Assembly (NCBI GenBank): GCA_039029915.1
Contig: JBCCFD010000259.1
Coordinates: forward strand, 1-10,821
From: QQUD01 sp039029915
GTDB taxonomy: Bacteria; Chloroflexota; Anaerolineae; Promineifilales; Promineifilaceae
DNA length: 10,821 nucleotides
Direction of reading: 5' to 3'
The notes below the pieces were generated by a model. The model did no database searches. It was given only the letters and a program-made list of their open reading frames with translations, and was not told the origin of the DNA. A program made the translations under genes and the position numbers. Every line of letters begins with the position of its first letter. Positions within the stretch are counted from its first letter, which is position 1. Positions 1-6,339 of the stretch are shown piece by piece.

Positions 1-1222
1 AGTGACTTAGTCGTAAAAAGCCAAGCAGTTGAGCAAGGCTCATATTTTCATACTGAATCGTAATGGCGTTTTCGAGGGCAAAGAAATCATCGGGGCCACC
101 GTGAACAACGGCGTCAATAAATGCCTGTTGGGTTTCTAACCCATCTTGCGGAATTTTTCCCAACATGTAGGCAATAACCTGCAGATTATCCTGGTAATGG
201 GGCGTGTTTAAAACCAAACCGTCATTCATAAAGACAAACTGATTGATGGCGTGATAGTTGACCATCATTGAAAAACTGCCGTGCAGTTTGGGCATGGTGT
301 CTTTTTGGGTCACAAGCGAATCGGGGATAGTGTTGCCCTTGTCCGCGGTGAGGATGAGGTTACGGCCGTTGCCAAATCCCTGCCAAAAATGTAGACAATC
401 TAAGCCTCGGTTGGGGAAAGATAGGACCGTGTCAGGGAATTCTTCTTCATAGCTGGCTAAAATCTGATTATAGCGGGCATCCTCATAATAATCTTTGCGC
501 AAGGGGATTGCTTCGTATAGAAACTCAACACGATTCCAAATCCCATCTGCTGTGAGATCAGGCTCGGGCTGGGTGCTGGTGATAGAAAGCAGGTTTTCAC
601 ACAGGAGGCCTTTTTCGATGACAAAGCTGTCCTGAGGGATGCTGTCAAAGAAGTAATTGGCAAAGAGAATAAGCGGATTTTGCACCATGTTGGGGGTGAG
701 GGTAGTTTGGGCGTGGCGGAGGTATAACGGCCGTAAATCCATCGCGTCAAACAGCGCAAAATCCAACACGCCTAGCTCAACCCACTCTTGAAAGCGCGGG
801 TGTTTTTCCCAAAACTGAGCAATCTCTTCCACAAAATCCGTCAGGATAAACTTAATTGGAATATCCGCAAAAGGAGAGGCTTGCCAGCGGGGATAAAACT
901 GGGTTAAAAAATGATAAGCAAGGCGGCCCGTACCAGCCCCCAGCTCAATGATGTAAAGAGGGGCTTGGCGATTAAAAGAAAACTCACCCTGATTTGCCGC
1001 CCCGATACAGTCTCGAAGATAGCCGAATACAAGCTGACAATACGCGCTGGCCATGACGGGATTCGAGCTGATGTAATGGGGTAAGATGCCTCCCTGCCAC
1101 GCCCCCATCCCAACTTTTTCAAAATAAGCGCGCTGAATTTGCCAAATGATGGATTCAGATAGCCGCTGGTCGCTTTCAATTTCAATTCGCTGAGTCTGAT
1201 TTGGTTGGGATTTTTCCTGCAT
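1..1222 (-). CDS. SAM-dependent methyltransferase, MidA-like, 3' end cut by window edge
   Basis: The frame is open for 407 codons from the ATG at 1222 to the left edge, so the C-terminus lies outside. Residues 93-102 read ELGAGTGRLA, the glycine-rich SAM-binding motif I of class I methyltransferases. LTDF (127-130) fits the acidic end of strand 2, and NYFFDSIPQDSF (189-200) resembles the N-x-x-x-D-x-x-P motif of the MidA/DUF185 group. The N-terminal part (20-70, with QRAYFEKVGMGAW and PHYISSNP) looks like a conserved lid specific to a bacterial subfamily. The substrate cannot be told; a protein substrate is possible by analogy with MidA. An in-frame TAA lies just upstream and the ATG at 1222 is the first in frame. 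No Shine-Dalgarno is visible; an AT-rich GATAAA lies 9-14 bases upstream, so a short leader is possible. It is divergent from the gene at 1371. It contains two ACGGCCGT palindromes (362, 727). Confidence 0.85.
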   Translation of the reverse strand, partial: MQEKSQPNQTQRIEIESDQRLSESIIWQIQRAYFEKVGMGAWQGGILPHYISSNPVMASAYCQLVFGYLRDCIGAANQGEFSFNRQAPLYIIELGAGTGRLAYHFLTQFYPRWQASPFADIPIKFILTDFVEEIAQFWEKHPRFQEWVELGVLDFALFDAMDLRPLYLRHAQTTLTPNMVQNPLILFANYFFDSIPQDSFVIEKGLLCENLLSITSTQPEPDLTADGIWNRVEFLYEAIPLRKDYYEDARYNQILASYEEEFPDTVLSFPNRGLDCLHFWQGFGNGRNLILTADKGNTIPDSLVTQKDTMPKLHGSFSMMVNYHAINQFVFMNDGLVLNTPHYQDNLQVIAYMLGKIPQDGLETQQAFIDAVVHGGPDDFFALENAITIQYENMSLAQLLGFLRLSH

Positions 1223-1282
1223 GCCCCCATTTTATCAACAGAACGGCATTGATACACAAAACTTTAGCAAGAATCCGATAGC

Positions 1283-1294
1283 AAACGGCCGTTT
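1283..1294. repeat. Perfect 12-bp palindrome AAACGGCCGTTT in a divergent intergenic region
   Basis: This is one of only two intergenic copies of the window-wide ACGGCCGT palindrome. It lies between the methyltransferase (start 1222) and the winged-helix protein (start 1371), 14 bases before a TTGACA hexamer. It could in principle act as an operator, but the abundance of the motif inside genes argues for a genome-wide role instead. The rest of 1223-1370 holds no gene. Confidence 0.8.
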
Positions 1295-1308
1295 AAATTG
1301 AGAGAATC

Positions 1309-1338
1309 TTGACAGTGAAAATAGACCTACACTTTTAA
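1309..1338 (+). promoter_or_regulatory. Possible sigma70-type promoter of the winged-helix/GNAT operon
   Basis: A perfect -35 hexamer TTGACA lies at 1309-1314. The -10 is poor: TTTTAA at 1333-1338 with an 18-base spacer is the best placed candidate. The leader to the ATG at 1371 would be about 26 bases. The call rests mainly on the -35 match. Confidence 0.3.
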
Positions 1339-1370
1339 AGAGCTTCAAGCAAGCCATTAAGGAACAGGAA

Positions 1371-2315
1371 ATGAACACCCAGCCGATGAATGCATCCCTT
1401 TACGATTTAAGCCAAAACACCCAAGGCCAGCTCTTTATGGCCATGCAAAAAAAGTTCAGTGAAACGTTAGAACCGCTACCGCCCATCCTTCAAGTGCGCA
1501 GAGGATACGCAGAGAGTCCGGCTTGGTTTATGGTGCAGGCCTCTGAGTTTGCACCTGAGCCGCTCACCGTTCACAATATTCGGGTCCGGGATATTTATGC
1601 ATCCAAACGCTTGGTGGCCGCGCTTTTGGAAATGTTGGCTGGTGAACGCTGGTTAGCCCGCGTTGGCGACGCCTATCATTTGACACCATTAGGAAAGACG
1701 CTGATTGGGCAGCTTCAAGAGCGGACTGCAAAGGTGTTGACTTCAACCCAGCTTTCGATATCAGATGTCCTTGTTGAAGGGGTAGAGGCTAGCTTACGGC
1801 AAATTATTGACGCCAGTCTAACGCAACTTGATGCAACCATAACGTGGTGTTTGCGTTACTCAAGAAACCGAGCGCCAGACGACAGCGCCCATCCTTTTCT
1901 CAAATTGAGCCAATATTTTTCGGACTTTAATGCCTATCGAGATGATGCCCATATGAAGGCTTGGCAAGCCCACGAGCCAGAAGGCTTTATTTGGGAATCA
2001 TTTGCACAAATTGCTACTCAAAAAGCCCATGATGTCGCTTCGGTTTTTGACCTGCTGTATTATCGGGGCTACGCTAAAGAGGAGTTTCAAAATGGTGTTG
2101 ATCAACTTGTTGAAAAGGAATGGTTGATGTCTGATGAAAACGGCCGTTTAACCGTCACTGAAATGGGTCAAGCCGTATTTGAGGCGGTAGAGAAAACAAC
2201 AGATGAGCTTTTCTATGCCCCATGGCGCACCTTCTCGACAGAATTTCAAGATAAAACGATTCAACAATTACAGCAGTTCCATGATGAACTGCAAGCGATA
2301 GCGAGCGAAGAGTAA
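1371..2315 (+). CDS. Protein with two winged-helix-like segments, possible transcriptional regulator
   Basis: A 314-residue soluble protein with no signal peptide or membrane segment. Two stretches look like winged-helix folds. Residues 65-115 (LTVHNIRVRDIYAS, then LLEMLAGERWLARVGDAYHLTPLGKTL) show the recognition-helix and wing pattern seen in MarR-like proteins. Residues 205-275 (FDLLYYRGYAKEEF, then LVEKEWLMSDENGRLTVTEMG) repeat the scheme. A central helical part separates them, and YAPWRTFS (282-289) resembles the ending of SCO6745/SalK-type helix-turn-helix proteins, a family link I hold only weakly. The ATG at 1371 has AAGGA at 1359-1363, seven bases upstream; a second ATG at residue 6 has no better site. 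The GNAT gene follows after 25 bases, so they are probably co-transcribed. Codons for N257-G-R-L carry one AAACGGCCGTTT palindrome (2138-2149). A DNA-binding role is inferred. Confidence 0.75.
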   Translation: MNTQPMNASLYDLSQNTQGQLFMAMQKKFSETLEPLPPILQVRRGYAESPAWFMVQASEFAPEPLTVHNIRVRDIYASKRLVAALLEMLAGERWLARVGDAYHLTPLGKTLIGQLQERTAKVLTSTQLSISDVLVEGVEASLRQIIDASLTQLDATITWCLRYSRNRAPDDSAHPFLKLSQYFSDFNAYRDDAHMKAWQAHEPEGFIWESFAQIATQKAHDVASVFDLLYYRGYAKEEFQNGVDQLVEKEWLMSDENGRLTVTEMGQAVFEAVEKTTDELFYAPWRTFSTEFQDKTIQQLQQFHDELQAIASEE

Positions 2316-2340
2316 GTCATGCTCGCAAGGAATAAACCTC

Positions 2341-2784
2341 ATGAAGATAACCCAAGCCACCGTAAATGACGTCGATGCAATCGCTGTCTTGTTTGATAAA
2401 TATCGGCAGTTTTATGAACAAGAACCAAATTTAGCAGGCTGCACGGCCTATATCAAAGCGCGGTTGGAAAATAATGAATCAACGATTTTTATAGCCCGGT
2501 TGGACAGTGGGGAGACGGTAGGGTTTACGCAACTATATGATTCTTTTTGCTCGGTGAATATGACCCCGATTGTGTATTTGTATGATTTGTTTGTAGATGA
2601 GGCTCAGCGGCGGCACGGTGTGGGGCGGGCCTTGATGGCGCGTGCTGAACAGTATGCTCGCGACAATAACGCCTCCCGTTTATCACTTGAAACGGGAATT
2701 GATAACAGCAAAGCCCAAGCATTATATGAGTCGATAGGATATGTGCGAAACACAGCATTTTATGGTTACGACTTTAGAATTTAG
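2341..2784 (+). CDS. GNAT-family N-acetyltransferase
   Basis: A 147-residue single-domain GNAT protein that would transfer an acetyl group from acetyl-CoA to an amine; the acceptor cannot be deduced. The acetyl-CoA motif A is clear: strand VYLYDLFVDEAQ (78-89), then RRHGVGRALM (90-99) matching the Q/R-x-x-G-x-G/A pyrophosphate loop. Motif B follows as ETGIDNSKAQALYESIGY (117-134), with the usual N-x-x-A-x-x-L-Y-x-x-x-G-Y ending. Length is normal for the family. The start is supported by AAGGAA at 2327-2332, eight bases before the ATG. It lies 25 bases behind the winged-helix gene and probably shares its transcript, which may make the pair a regulator plus effector. It ends 9 bases from the end of the convergent GNAT gene, with no hairpin between them. 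Confidence 0.9.
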   Translation: MKITQATVNDVDAIAVLFDKYRQFYEQEPNLAGCTAYIKARLENNESTIFIARLDSGETVGFTQLYDSFCSVNMTPIVYLYDLFVDEAQRRHGVGRALMARAEQYARDNNASRLSLETGIDNSKAQALYESIGYVRNTAFYGYDFRI

Positions 2785-2793
2785 AAGAAGCCA

Positions 2794-3300
2794 TTAGCTG
2801 AAATCAGATGACAACGCCCCAATAAAAGATGTGCCAGTGTTTGGGTCACGATATTGCCGCATTTGATAGTGAGCAATGCGGAATCCTTGGGCTTCCCAGA
2901 ACTTGAGCGCCTGTGGTGTGTCGCGTCGTACGTTGAGATCGATTTGTTCAATTTGAAACGTGTCGAGATGTTGGTAGATAGCTTGCATTACGGCCGTTCC
3001 AAAGCCTCTGCGCCTGAAGCTCGGTAAAATATAAAAATCATCAATCGTTGCCTTCTGCTTGTTATCAGCAATCGTTAAAGTGACAAAACCAACACGCTCG
3101 CTATTCACAATGGCCCAATAGAGTTTTCGTTGATTTATATCATCTGCAAATCGAGCCAAAAAATAATTCTCAAGTTTTGAAGGATCAGTAACGACATCAC
3201 TTTGGGGCATTATTTCACGCCAATATGCTTCAATATGGGGATGGCATTCATAAATATCAGCAACTTCTAAATCCCCCTTAACAAATTTCTTATTTTCCAT
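2794..3300 (-). CDS. GNAT-family N-acetyltransferase (second, unrelated copy)
   Basis: A 168-residue GNAT acetyltransferase. The core strand ATIDDFYILPSF (84-95) leads into RRRGFGTAVM (96-105), the acetyl-CoA pyrophosphate-binding loop. The C-terminal motif ALKFWEAQGF (131-140) is the standard NxxAxxFYxxxGF-like signature with Trp for Tyr. The N-terminal 60 residues (ECHPHIEAYWREIMPQSD) differ from the neighbouring GNAT, so this is not a recent tandem duplicate. The acceptor is unknown. The ATG at 3300 is preceded by AAGG repeats (coding-strand AAAGGAAAAAGG, complement of 3305-3316), a good ribosome site. It is convergent with the GNAT at 2341 and divergent from the signal peptidase gene. The T-A-V codons (GTAVM) carry one ACGGCCGT palindrome at 2990. 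Confidence 0.9.
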   Translation of the reverse strand: MENKKFVKGDLEVADIYECHPHIEAYWREIMPQSDVVTDPSKLENYFLARFADDINQRKLYWAIVNSERVGFVTLTIADNKQKATIDDFYILPSFRRRGFGTAVMQAIYQHLDTFQIEQIDLNVRRDTPQALKFWEAQGFRIAHYQMRQYRDPNTGTSFIGALSSDFS

Positions 3301-3321
3301 CGTTACCTTTTTCCTTTAATA

Positions 3322-3350
3322 TTGAATTGATCCTGATTTACCGTTATGAT
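3322..3350 (+). promoter_or_regulatory. Sigma70-type promoter for signal peptidase I
   Basis: TTGAAT (3322-3327) and TATGAT (3345-3350) are separated by exactly 17 bases. They match the consensus at 4 of 6 and 5 of 6 positions. Transcription would start near 3357, giving a leader of about 47 bases. A purine-rich TAGGGA (3388-3393) sits ten bases before the ATG at 3404. Confidence 0.5.
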
Positions 3351-3403
3351 GGGTCACATTAAAATAAACGTGCCACAGGTACGCATTTAGGGAAAATAGC
3401 TGA

Positions 3404-4009
3404 ATGGCAATTGCAGACCCACAAATTTATCAAGAACCTCCTCAACCTGAAGAGCCTCAAAATTATGGCCAACCTTCATCAGTGATGATTCGGGAGATTA
3501 TTGAGACGCTCCTTTTGACCTTTTTTATCTTTTGGATGGTCAACAGCGTGATTGGGCGCTATCGGATTGATGGCAGCAGTATGAATCCCACCCTTCAAGA
3601 TAGTCAATATTTGTTGGTTAACAACGTCAGCTACTACTTTGATGGCCCCCAGCGGGGAGACATTATCGTGTTTGAGCATCCCAACCAGGAGTTAAATCTC
3701 ATCAAGCGAGTGATTGGCGTGCCGGGCGACCATATTGAAATTCGCAATCAAACGGTTTTAGTCAACGATGTTGAGCTTGAGGAGCCGTATATTCAGGCCG
3801 ATCCGAACTATAGTGGGGTATGGGATATTCAAGAGGGCACTTACTTTGTGCTGGGGGATAACCGCAATAATTCCAGTGATTCGCACACGTGGAATGCGCT
3901 GCCTGAAGATAAAATTTTAGGTAAGGCGATGGTGGTGTATTGGCCGCCACAAGATTGGTCAGGCGTCCCGCACTTTACATTTTCAAATGAACTAGCAGAA
4001 GTGCCATAG
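3404..4009 (+). CDS. lepB: Signal peptidase I
   Basis: This membrane-bound serine protease removes signal peptides from secreted proteins on the outer face of the cytoplasmic membrane. The 201-residue protein has a proline-rich cytoplasmic tail (1-28), one membrane segment (about 32-50, ETLLLTFFIFWMVNSVI) and then the S26 catalytic domain. The nucleophile is Ser59 in DGSSMNPTL, the general base is Lys101 in LIKRVIGVPGD, and the box GDNRNNSSDSHTW (151-163) is intact. All three conserved boxes are in order, so the enzyme should be active. Length fits the short single-membrane-segment type of Gram-positive and Chloroflexota bacteria rather than the longer E. coli enzyme. It has its own promoter at 3322-3350 and appears monocistronic, with convergent genes following. 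The membrane protein encoded at 7966-9516, with its A-Q cleavage site, is the kind of client it would process. Confidence 0.95.
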   Translation: MAIADPQIYQEPPQPEEPQNYGQPSSVMIREIIETLLLTFFIFWMVNSVIGRYRIDGSSMNPTLQDSQYLLVNNVSYYFDGPQRGDIIVFEHPNQELNLIKRVIGVPGDHIEIRNQTVLVNDVELEEPYIQADPNYSGVWDIQEGTYFVLGDNRNNSSDSHTWNALPEDKILGKAMVVYWPPQDWSGVPHFTFSNELAEVP

Positions 4010-4105
4010 CCTGCAGTGCTGCTTGCATAAACGGCCGATTTTCTAAAGCAGAAGTCACACTTTATAATGCTGCTCTCTCTTCTCTCTACTCTATCCTAAC
4101 CCAAA

Positions 4106-4750
4106 TTAGTGGGGTTCATTATCCAACCGGAACCCGTGGCCGCGAACGGTGACGATGTAGTTATACTCATCTTCCTCCGCCAGCCGATCGCGCAGTCGCC
4201 GAACGAGTGCGTCAATTGCCTGTTCTGATACGCCAAGCCCATCCGTGCCGGGCCATACAACCCCCACAATTTGATCGCGACTGCAAACCGCTCCTTGGCT
4301 GTTGTAAAGCAGTTCGATGAGCCGGAATTGAGCCAGTGAAAGCGGAGGGGAAATTTCTTCACCCTTGATAAAGACGGCACGTTGGGCTTCATCGATAACG
4401 AGGGCACCTTCTTGCACGGGTGGTTCGAAGGTTAGCGGAATGGTGGCGTCAGTGCCAACGAAGACGAGCTTTACGGCTAGGGCGATTTGAATTTCGTCGC
4501 CATCTTGCAATACGGCCGTTCCATCGACTTGCTTGCCATTCAAATGCGTCCCGTTTTTGCTTCCTAAATCGTGCAGAACATATCGATTATCTTCGTAAAG
4601 AATTTTGACGTGATGACGAGAAACCTGTCGTTCCGGCAGGACAATTTGGCAATCATGGCCGCGACCAATAACAAACGTGTGGGTGTCAATGGTCCACCGT
4701 TGACCAACTAACTGACCTTCACGAGCGACTAATACTGGTTTTTCGTTCAT
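4106..4750 (-). CDS. FHA domain + OmpR/PhoB-type winged-helix transcriptional regulator
   Basis: A 214-residue cytoplasmic regulator in two parts. Residues 26-97 form a forkhead-associated domain, which binds phosphothreonine peptides: the key residues are G29-R30, S44-R45-H46-H47 and G63-S-K-N-G-T68, with N71-G72. Residues 117-208 form a winged helix of the response-regulator effector type: ISPPLSLAQFRLIELLY, then SRDQIVGVVWP, the recognition helix SEQAIDALVRRLRDRL (175-190) and the wing YIVTVRGHGFRL. There is no receiver domain, so the input is probably phosphothreonine binding rather than a histidine kinase. It lies divergent from a Ser/Thr kinase gene, 146 bases away, which is its likely partner. 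The logic resembles mycobacterial EmbR/PknH, but the domain order is reversed and the BTAD domain of EmbR is missing. The start is set by GAAGGAG eight bases before the ATG. One palindrome at 4512 encodes G-T-A-V. Confidence 0.92.
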   Translation of the reverse strand: MNEKPVLVAREGQLVGQRWTIDTHTFVIGRGHDCQIVLPERQVSRHHVKILYEDNRYVLHDLGSKNGTHLNGKQVDGTAVLQDGDEIQIALAVKLVFVGTDATIPLTFEPPVQEGALVIDEAQRAVFIKGEEISPPLSLAQFRLIELLYNSQGAVCSRDQIVGVVWPGTDGLGVSEQAIDALVRRLRDRLAEEDEYNYIVTVRGHGFRLDNEPH

Positions 4751-4810
4751 CTAAATGCTCCTTCATTGTGCGACTGGGCGAGGGAGCGTGGGGGCGAGAG
4801 GGCGAATAAT

Positions 4811-4837
4811 CGCCGTGTCGCCGTGTCGCCGTGTCGC
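4811..4837. repeat. 8-bp tandem repeat CGCCGTGT, 3.4 copies
   Basis: Three exact tandem copies of CGCCGTGT plus a partial CGC occupy the region between the divergent FHA-regulator and kinase genes. Just before it lie a G-rich stretch (about 4775-4800, with repeated GGGCGAG) and a small inverted repeat, GGCGA-ATAA-TCGCC at 4801-4814. It could be slippage-prone intergenic repeat DNA or a set of direct binding sites for the regulator. The sequence does not decide. Confidence 0.75.
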
Positions 4838-4884
4838 AATTAACGTTCGGTTGGGTCAGATAACCCATAAACGACTGTCTTCGT

Positions 4885-4890
4885 TATAAT
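4885..4890 (+). promoter_or_regulatory. Consensus -10 box TATAAT placed for a leaderless kinase mRNA
   Basis: A perfect TATAAT ends six bases before the kinase ATG at 4897. With the usual spacing of about seven bases, transcription would begin at or next to the A of the ATG. No Shine-Dalgarno is present, an in-frame TAA lies at 4861-4863 and no other start lies between. No convincing -35 hexamer is seen at 16-18 bases (the sequence there is AACCCA), so an activator might be needed. Confidence 0.6.
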
Positions 4891-4896
4891 AGAGAT

Positions 4897-5871
4897 ATGT
4901 TATCACCACATCAAAACGATACTATTTTACGCGAGCGTTATCGATTGACCAATATTGTCGGTAAGGGCGGTATGGGGAACGTATACCGTGCGGAGGATAT
5001 TCGTTTGCCGGGACGGTTATGCGCCATTAAGGAAGTGCAGGCTGACCCAAATGCGACGCTTGAAATGCAAAGCCAAGCGCAAAATCAATTTCTGCAAGAA
5101 GCGAGTATTTTGGCACAGTTGGATCACCCCAATCTGCCGAAAGTGTCTGACTTTTTCCGAGAAAACGACCGTGATTATCTTGTAATGGATTACGTCCCCG
5201 GTGATGATCTAAAGCAGCACTTGGTTCAAAACGGTGGTCCTTTGCCGGTAAGCAAGGTGCTGGGTTGGGGGAAGCAAATTGTTGATGCATTACAATATCT
5301 GCACGCTCAAGACCCACCCGTCCTGCATCGTGATATCAAGCCAGCTAATATCAAATTAACACCAGACGGCCGTATCAAGCTGGTTGATTTTGGTTTGGTG
5401 AAAGTGATGGTTGAGGATGATGCCCGAACCATTACGGTGATGCAGGGGCGCGGTACCGCGCTCTATACGCCGTTAGAACAGTATGGCGGAGATGTGGGGC
5501 ATACGGATGTGCGCACTGATATTTATGCGCTTGGCTCAACGTTTTATCATCTCCTCACAAATGTGGCACCCCCTGATGCCAAATCTCGCTTTTTAGATCC
5601 GAGGTCTTTAAAAGCCCCCTTGGAATTGGTGTCAGCTATTCCCACAGCGCTTTCGGACGCTATTTTGTGGGCGATGGAGATGCATCCAGATGAACGGCCG
5701 TCTTCGGTTACGGAGTTTGCAGAGGTGCTGTTTGGCGAGCGTAAACGGCCGTTTCGCCATAAAGAGACAGACGTAACCTCGAATTTAATAGTAGCTCTGT
5801 GGGCTAACCGCCTCCCCGCTTTTGTGGCAGTGGTTCTGTTTATTGTGGCGTTTATGCTAACCATTATGTAA
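4897..5871 (+). CDS. Membrane-anchored Hanks-type Ser/Thr protein kinase
   Basis: A 324-residue protein kinase transferring phosphate from ATP to Ser/Thr of target proteins. All catalytic elements are visible: P-loop GKGGMGNVY (22-30), ATP-binding Lys45 in CAIKE, Glu68 in the C-helix, HRDIKPAN (144-151) with catalytic Asp146 and Asn151, DFG (164-166), and Asp208 in DIYALG. The APE motif is altered to PLE (192-194). The activation loop (ARTITVMQGRGT) has several threonines that could be autophosphorylated. The domain ends near 285; a short linker and one hydrophobic segment (307-323) finish the protein. There is no extracellular sensor domain, so it is tail-anchored with the kinase in the cytoplasm. 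The FHA regulator divergent from it is the likely phospho-dependent partner. The start is the only one possible after an in-frame TAA. Three ACGGCCGT copies lie inside (5366, 5694, 5745). Confidence 0.95.
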   Translation: MLSPHQNDTILRERYRLTNIVGKGGMGNVYRAEDIRLPGRLCAIKEVQADPNATLEMQSQAQNQFLQEASILAQLDHPNLPKVSDFFRENDRDYLVMDYVPGDDLKQHLVQNGGPLPVSKVLGWGKQIVDALQYLHAQDPPVLHRDIKPANIKLTPDGRIKLVDFGLVKVMVEDDARTITVMQGRGTALYTPLEQYGGDVGHTDVRTDIYALGSTFYHLLTNVAPPDAKSRFLDPRSLKAPLELVSAIPTALSDAILWAMEMHPDERPSSVTEFAEVLFGERKRPFRHKETDVTSNLIVALWANRLPAFVAVVLFIVAFMLTIM

Positions 5872-5875
5872 ATTT

Positions 5876-6235
5876 ATGAAAAAAATAATCTGTCCAAAAT
5901 GTGGGCACAAAGAGCGCCAAATAAAAAGTGGTTTAACGCCTTCTGGGAGTCAGCGATATTTATGTAAACTTTGCAGTTGTCGCTACACACCTGCTCCCAA
6001 AGAGTCTGGGTATGATGAAGAGGTACGGTTACAGGCGCTGCAGCTTTATTTAGAAGGCATTAGTCTTCGCAAGGTTAGCCGCATTTTGGACGTTAATCAT
6101 CAAAGCGTGGCAAACTGGGTCAACGATTATGCCAATCATCTGCCGCCGACTTTACCAGAGAGCGTGCTTGAGCAGGCGACGTTGGATGGTTTGCATCCGT
6201 GGCCTTTTGATAAAAATAAGCGTTCGACCAAGTAA
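5876..6235 (+). CDS. InsA-like zinc-ribbon + helix-turn-helix protein (domesticated or truncated IS1-type)
   Basis: A 119-residue protein resembling the N-terminal DNA-binding part of IS1-family transposases. Residues 1-40 form a zinc ribbon with CPKC (6-9) and CKLC (30-33), followed by the typical RYTP ending. Residues 48-88 (DEEVRLQALQLYLEGISLRKVSRILDVNHQSVANWVNDYA) are a helix-turn-helix of the InsA type. The remaining 30 residues show no DDE catalytic core, and no transposase or terminal inverted repeats follow in 6236-6339. It starts only four bases after the kinase stop, without its own Shine-Dalgarno, so it is probably co-transcribed and translationally coupled with the kinase. Either it is an IS1 remnant that kept an intact frame, or a host regulator derived from one; the tight coupling favours the second. 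DNA binding is inferred from the domains. Confidence 0.8.
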   Translation: MKKIICPKCGHKERQIKSGLTPSGSQRYLCKLCSCRYTPAPKESGYDEEVRLQALQLYLEGISLRKVSRILDVNHQSVANWVNDYANHLPPTLPESVLEQATLDGLHPWPFDKNKRSTK

Positions 6236-6279
6236 CGCCACGAGATTAGACAGTTTTGCTATTTTTGTTGGAATGAGAG

Positions 6280-6291
6280 ATACGGCCGTAT
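6280..6291. repeat. Perfect 12-bp palindrome ATACGGCCGTAT upstream of the ABC ATPase gene
   Basis: The second intergenic copy of the window-wide palindrome lies 49 bases before the ATG at 6340. Possible weak promoter elements surround it (TTGTTG at 6265-6270 and TATACA at 6289-6294, spacer 18). If that promoter is real, the palindrome fills its spacer and could be an operator. The rest of 6236-6339 shows no gene. Confidence 0.7.
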
Positions 6292-6339
6292 ACACTTAAA
6301 CTATAGAAACCCAACCTTTTAGAGAATTTAGGAGAAAAT

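Noticed and set aside
904..1257. Minus-strand open frame beginning with ATG at 1257 (MYQCRSVDKMG...).
   Set aside because: It overlaps the methyltransferase in another frame, and the ELGAGTGR motif is in the frame starting at 1222. The 1257 frame has no family-like pattern.
2341..3300. The two neighbouring GNAT genes as an acetyltransferase-antitoxin (TacAT-like) module or tandem duplication.
   Set aside because: Both are acetyltransferases with different N-termini and opposite orientation, and no ribbon-helix-helix antitoxin gene is next to either.
4020..4056. Possible hairpin CTGCTT...AAGCAG between the convergent lepB and FHA-regulator genes.
   Set aside because: Six-base stem with a long loop and no T-tract on either strand; too weak for a terminator.
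4063..4068. Perfect TATAAT on the plus strand downstream of lepB.
   Set aside because: No -35 element at a suitable distance and no plus-strand gene follows; it points into the 3' end of a convergent gene.
1285..5366. Nearly equal distances between some palindrome copies (855, 850 and 854 bases).
   Set aside because: Other gaps range from 51 to 3122 bases, so three similar values among thirteen are not evidence of periodicity.
5876..6339. A complete IS1 element after the kinase.
   Set aside because: No DDE transposase frame, no terminal inverted repeats and no target duplication can be seen between the kinase and the ABC ATPase gene.
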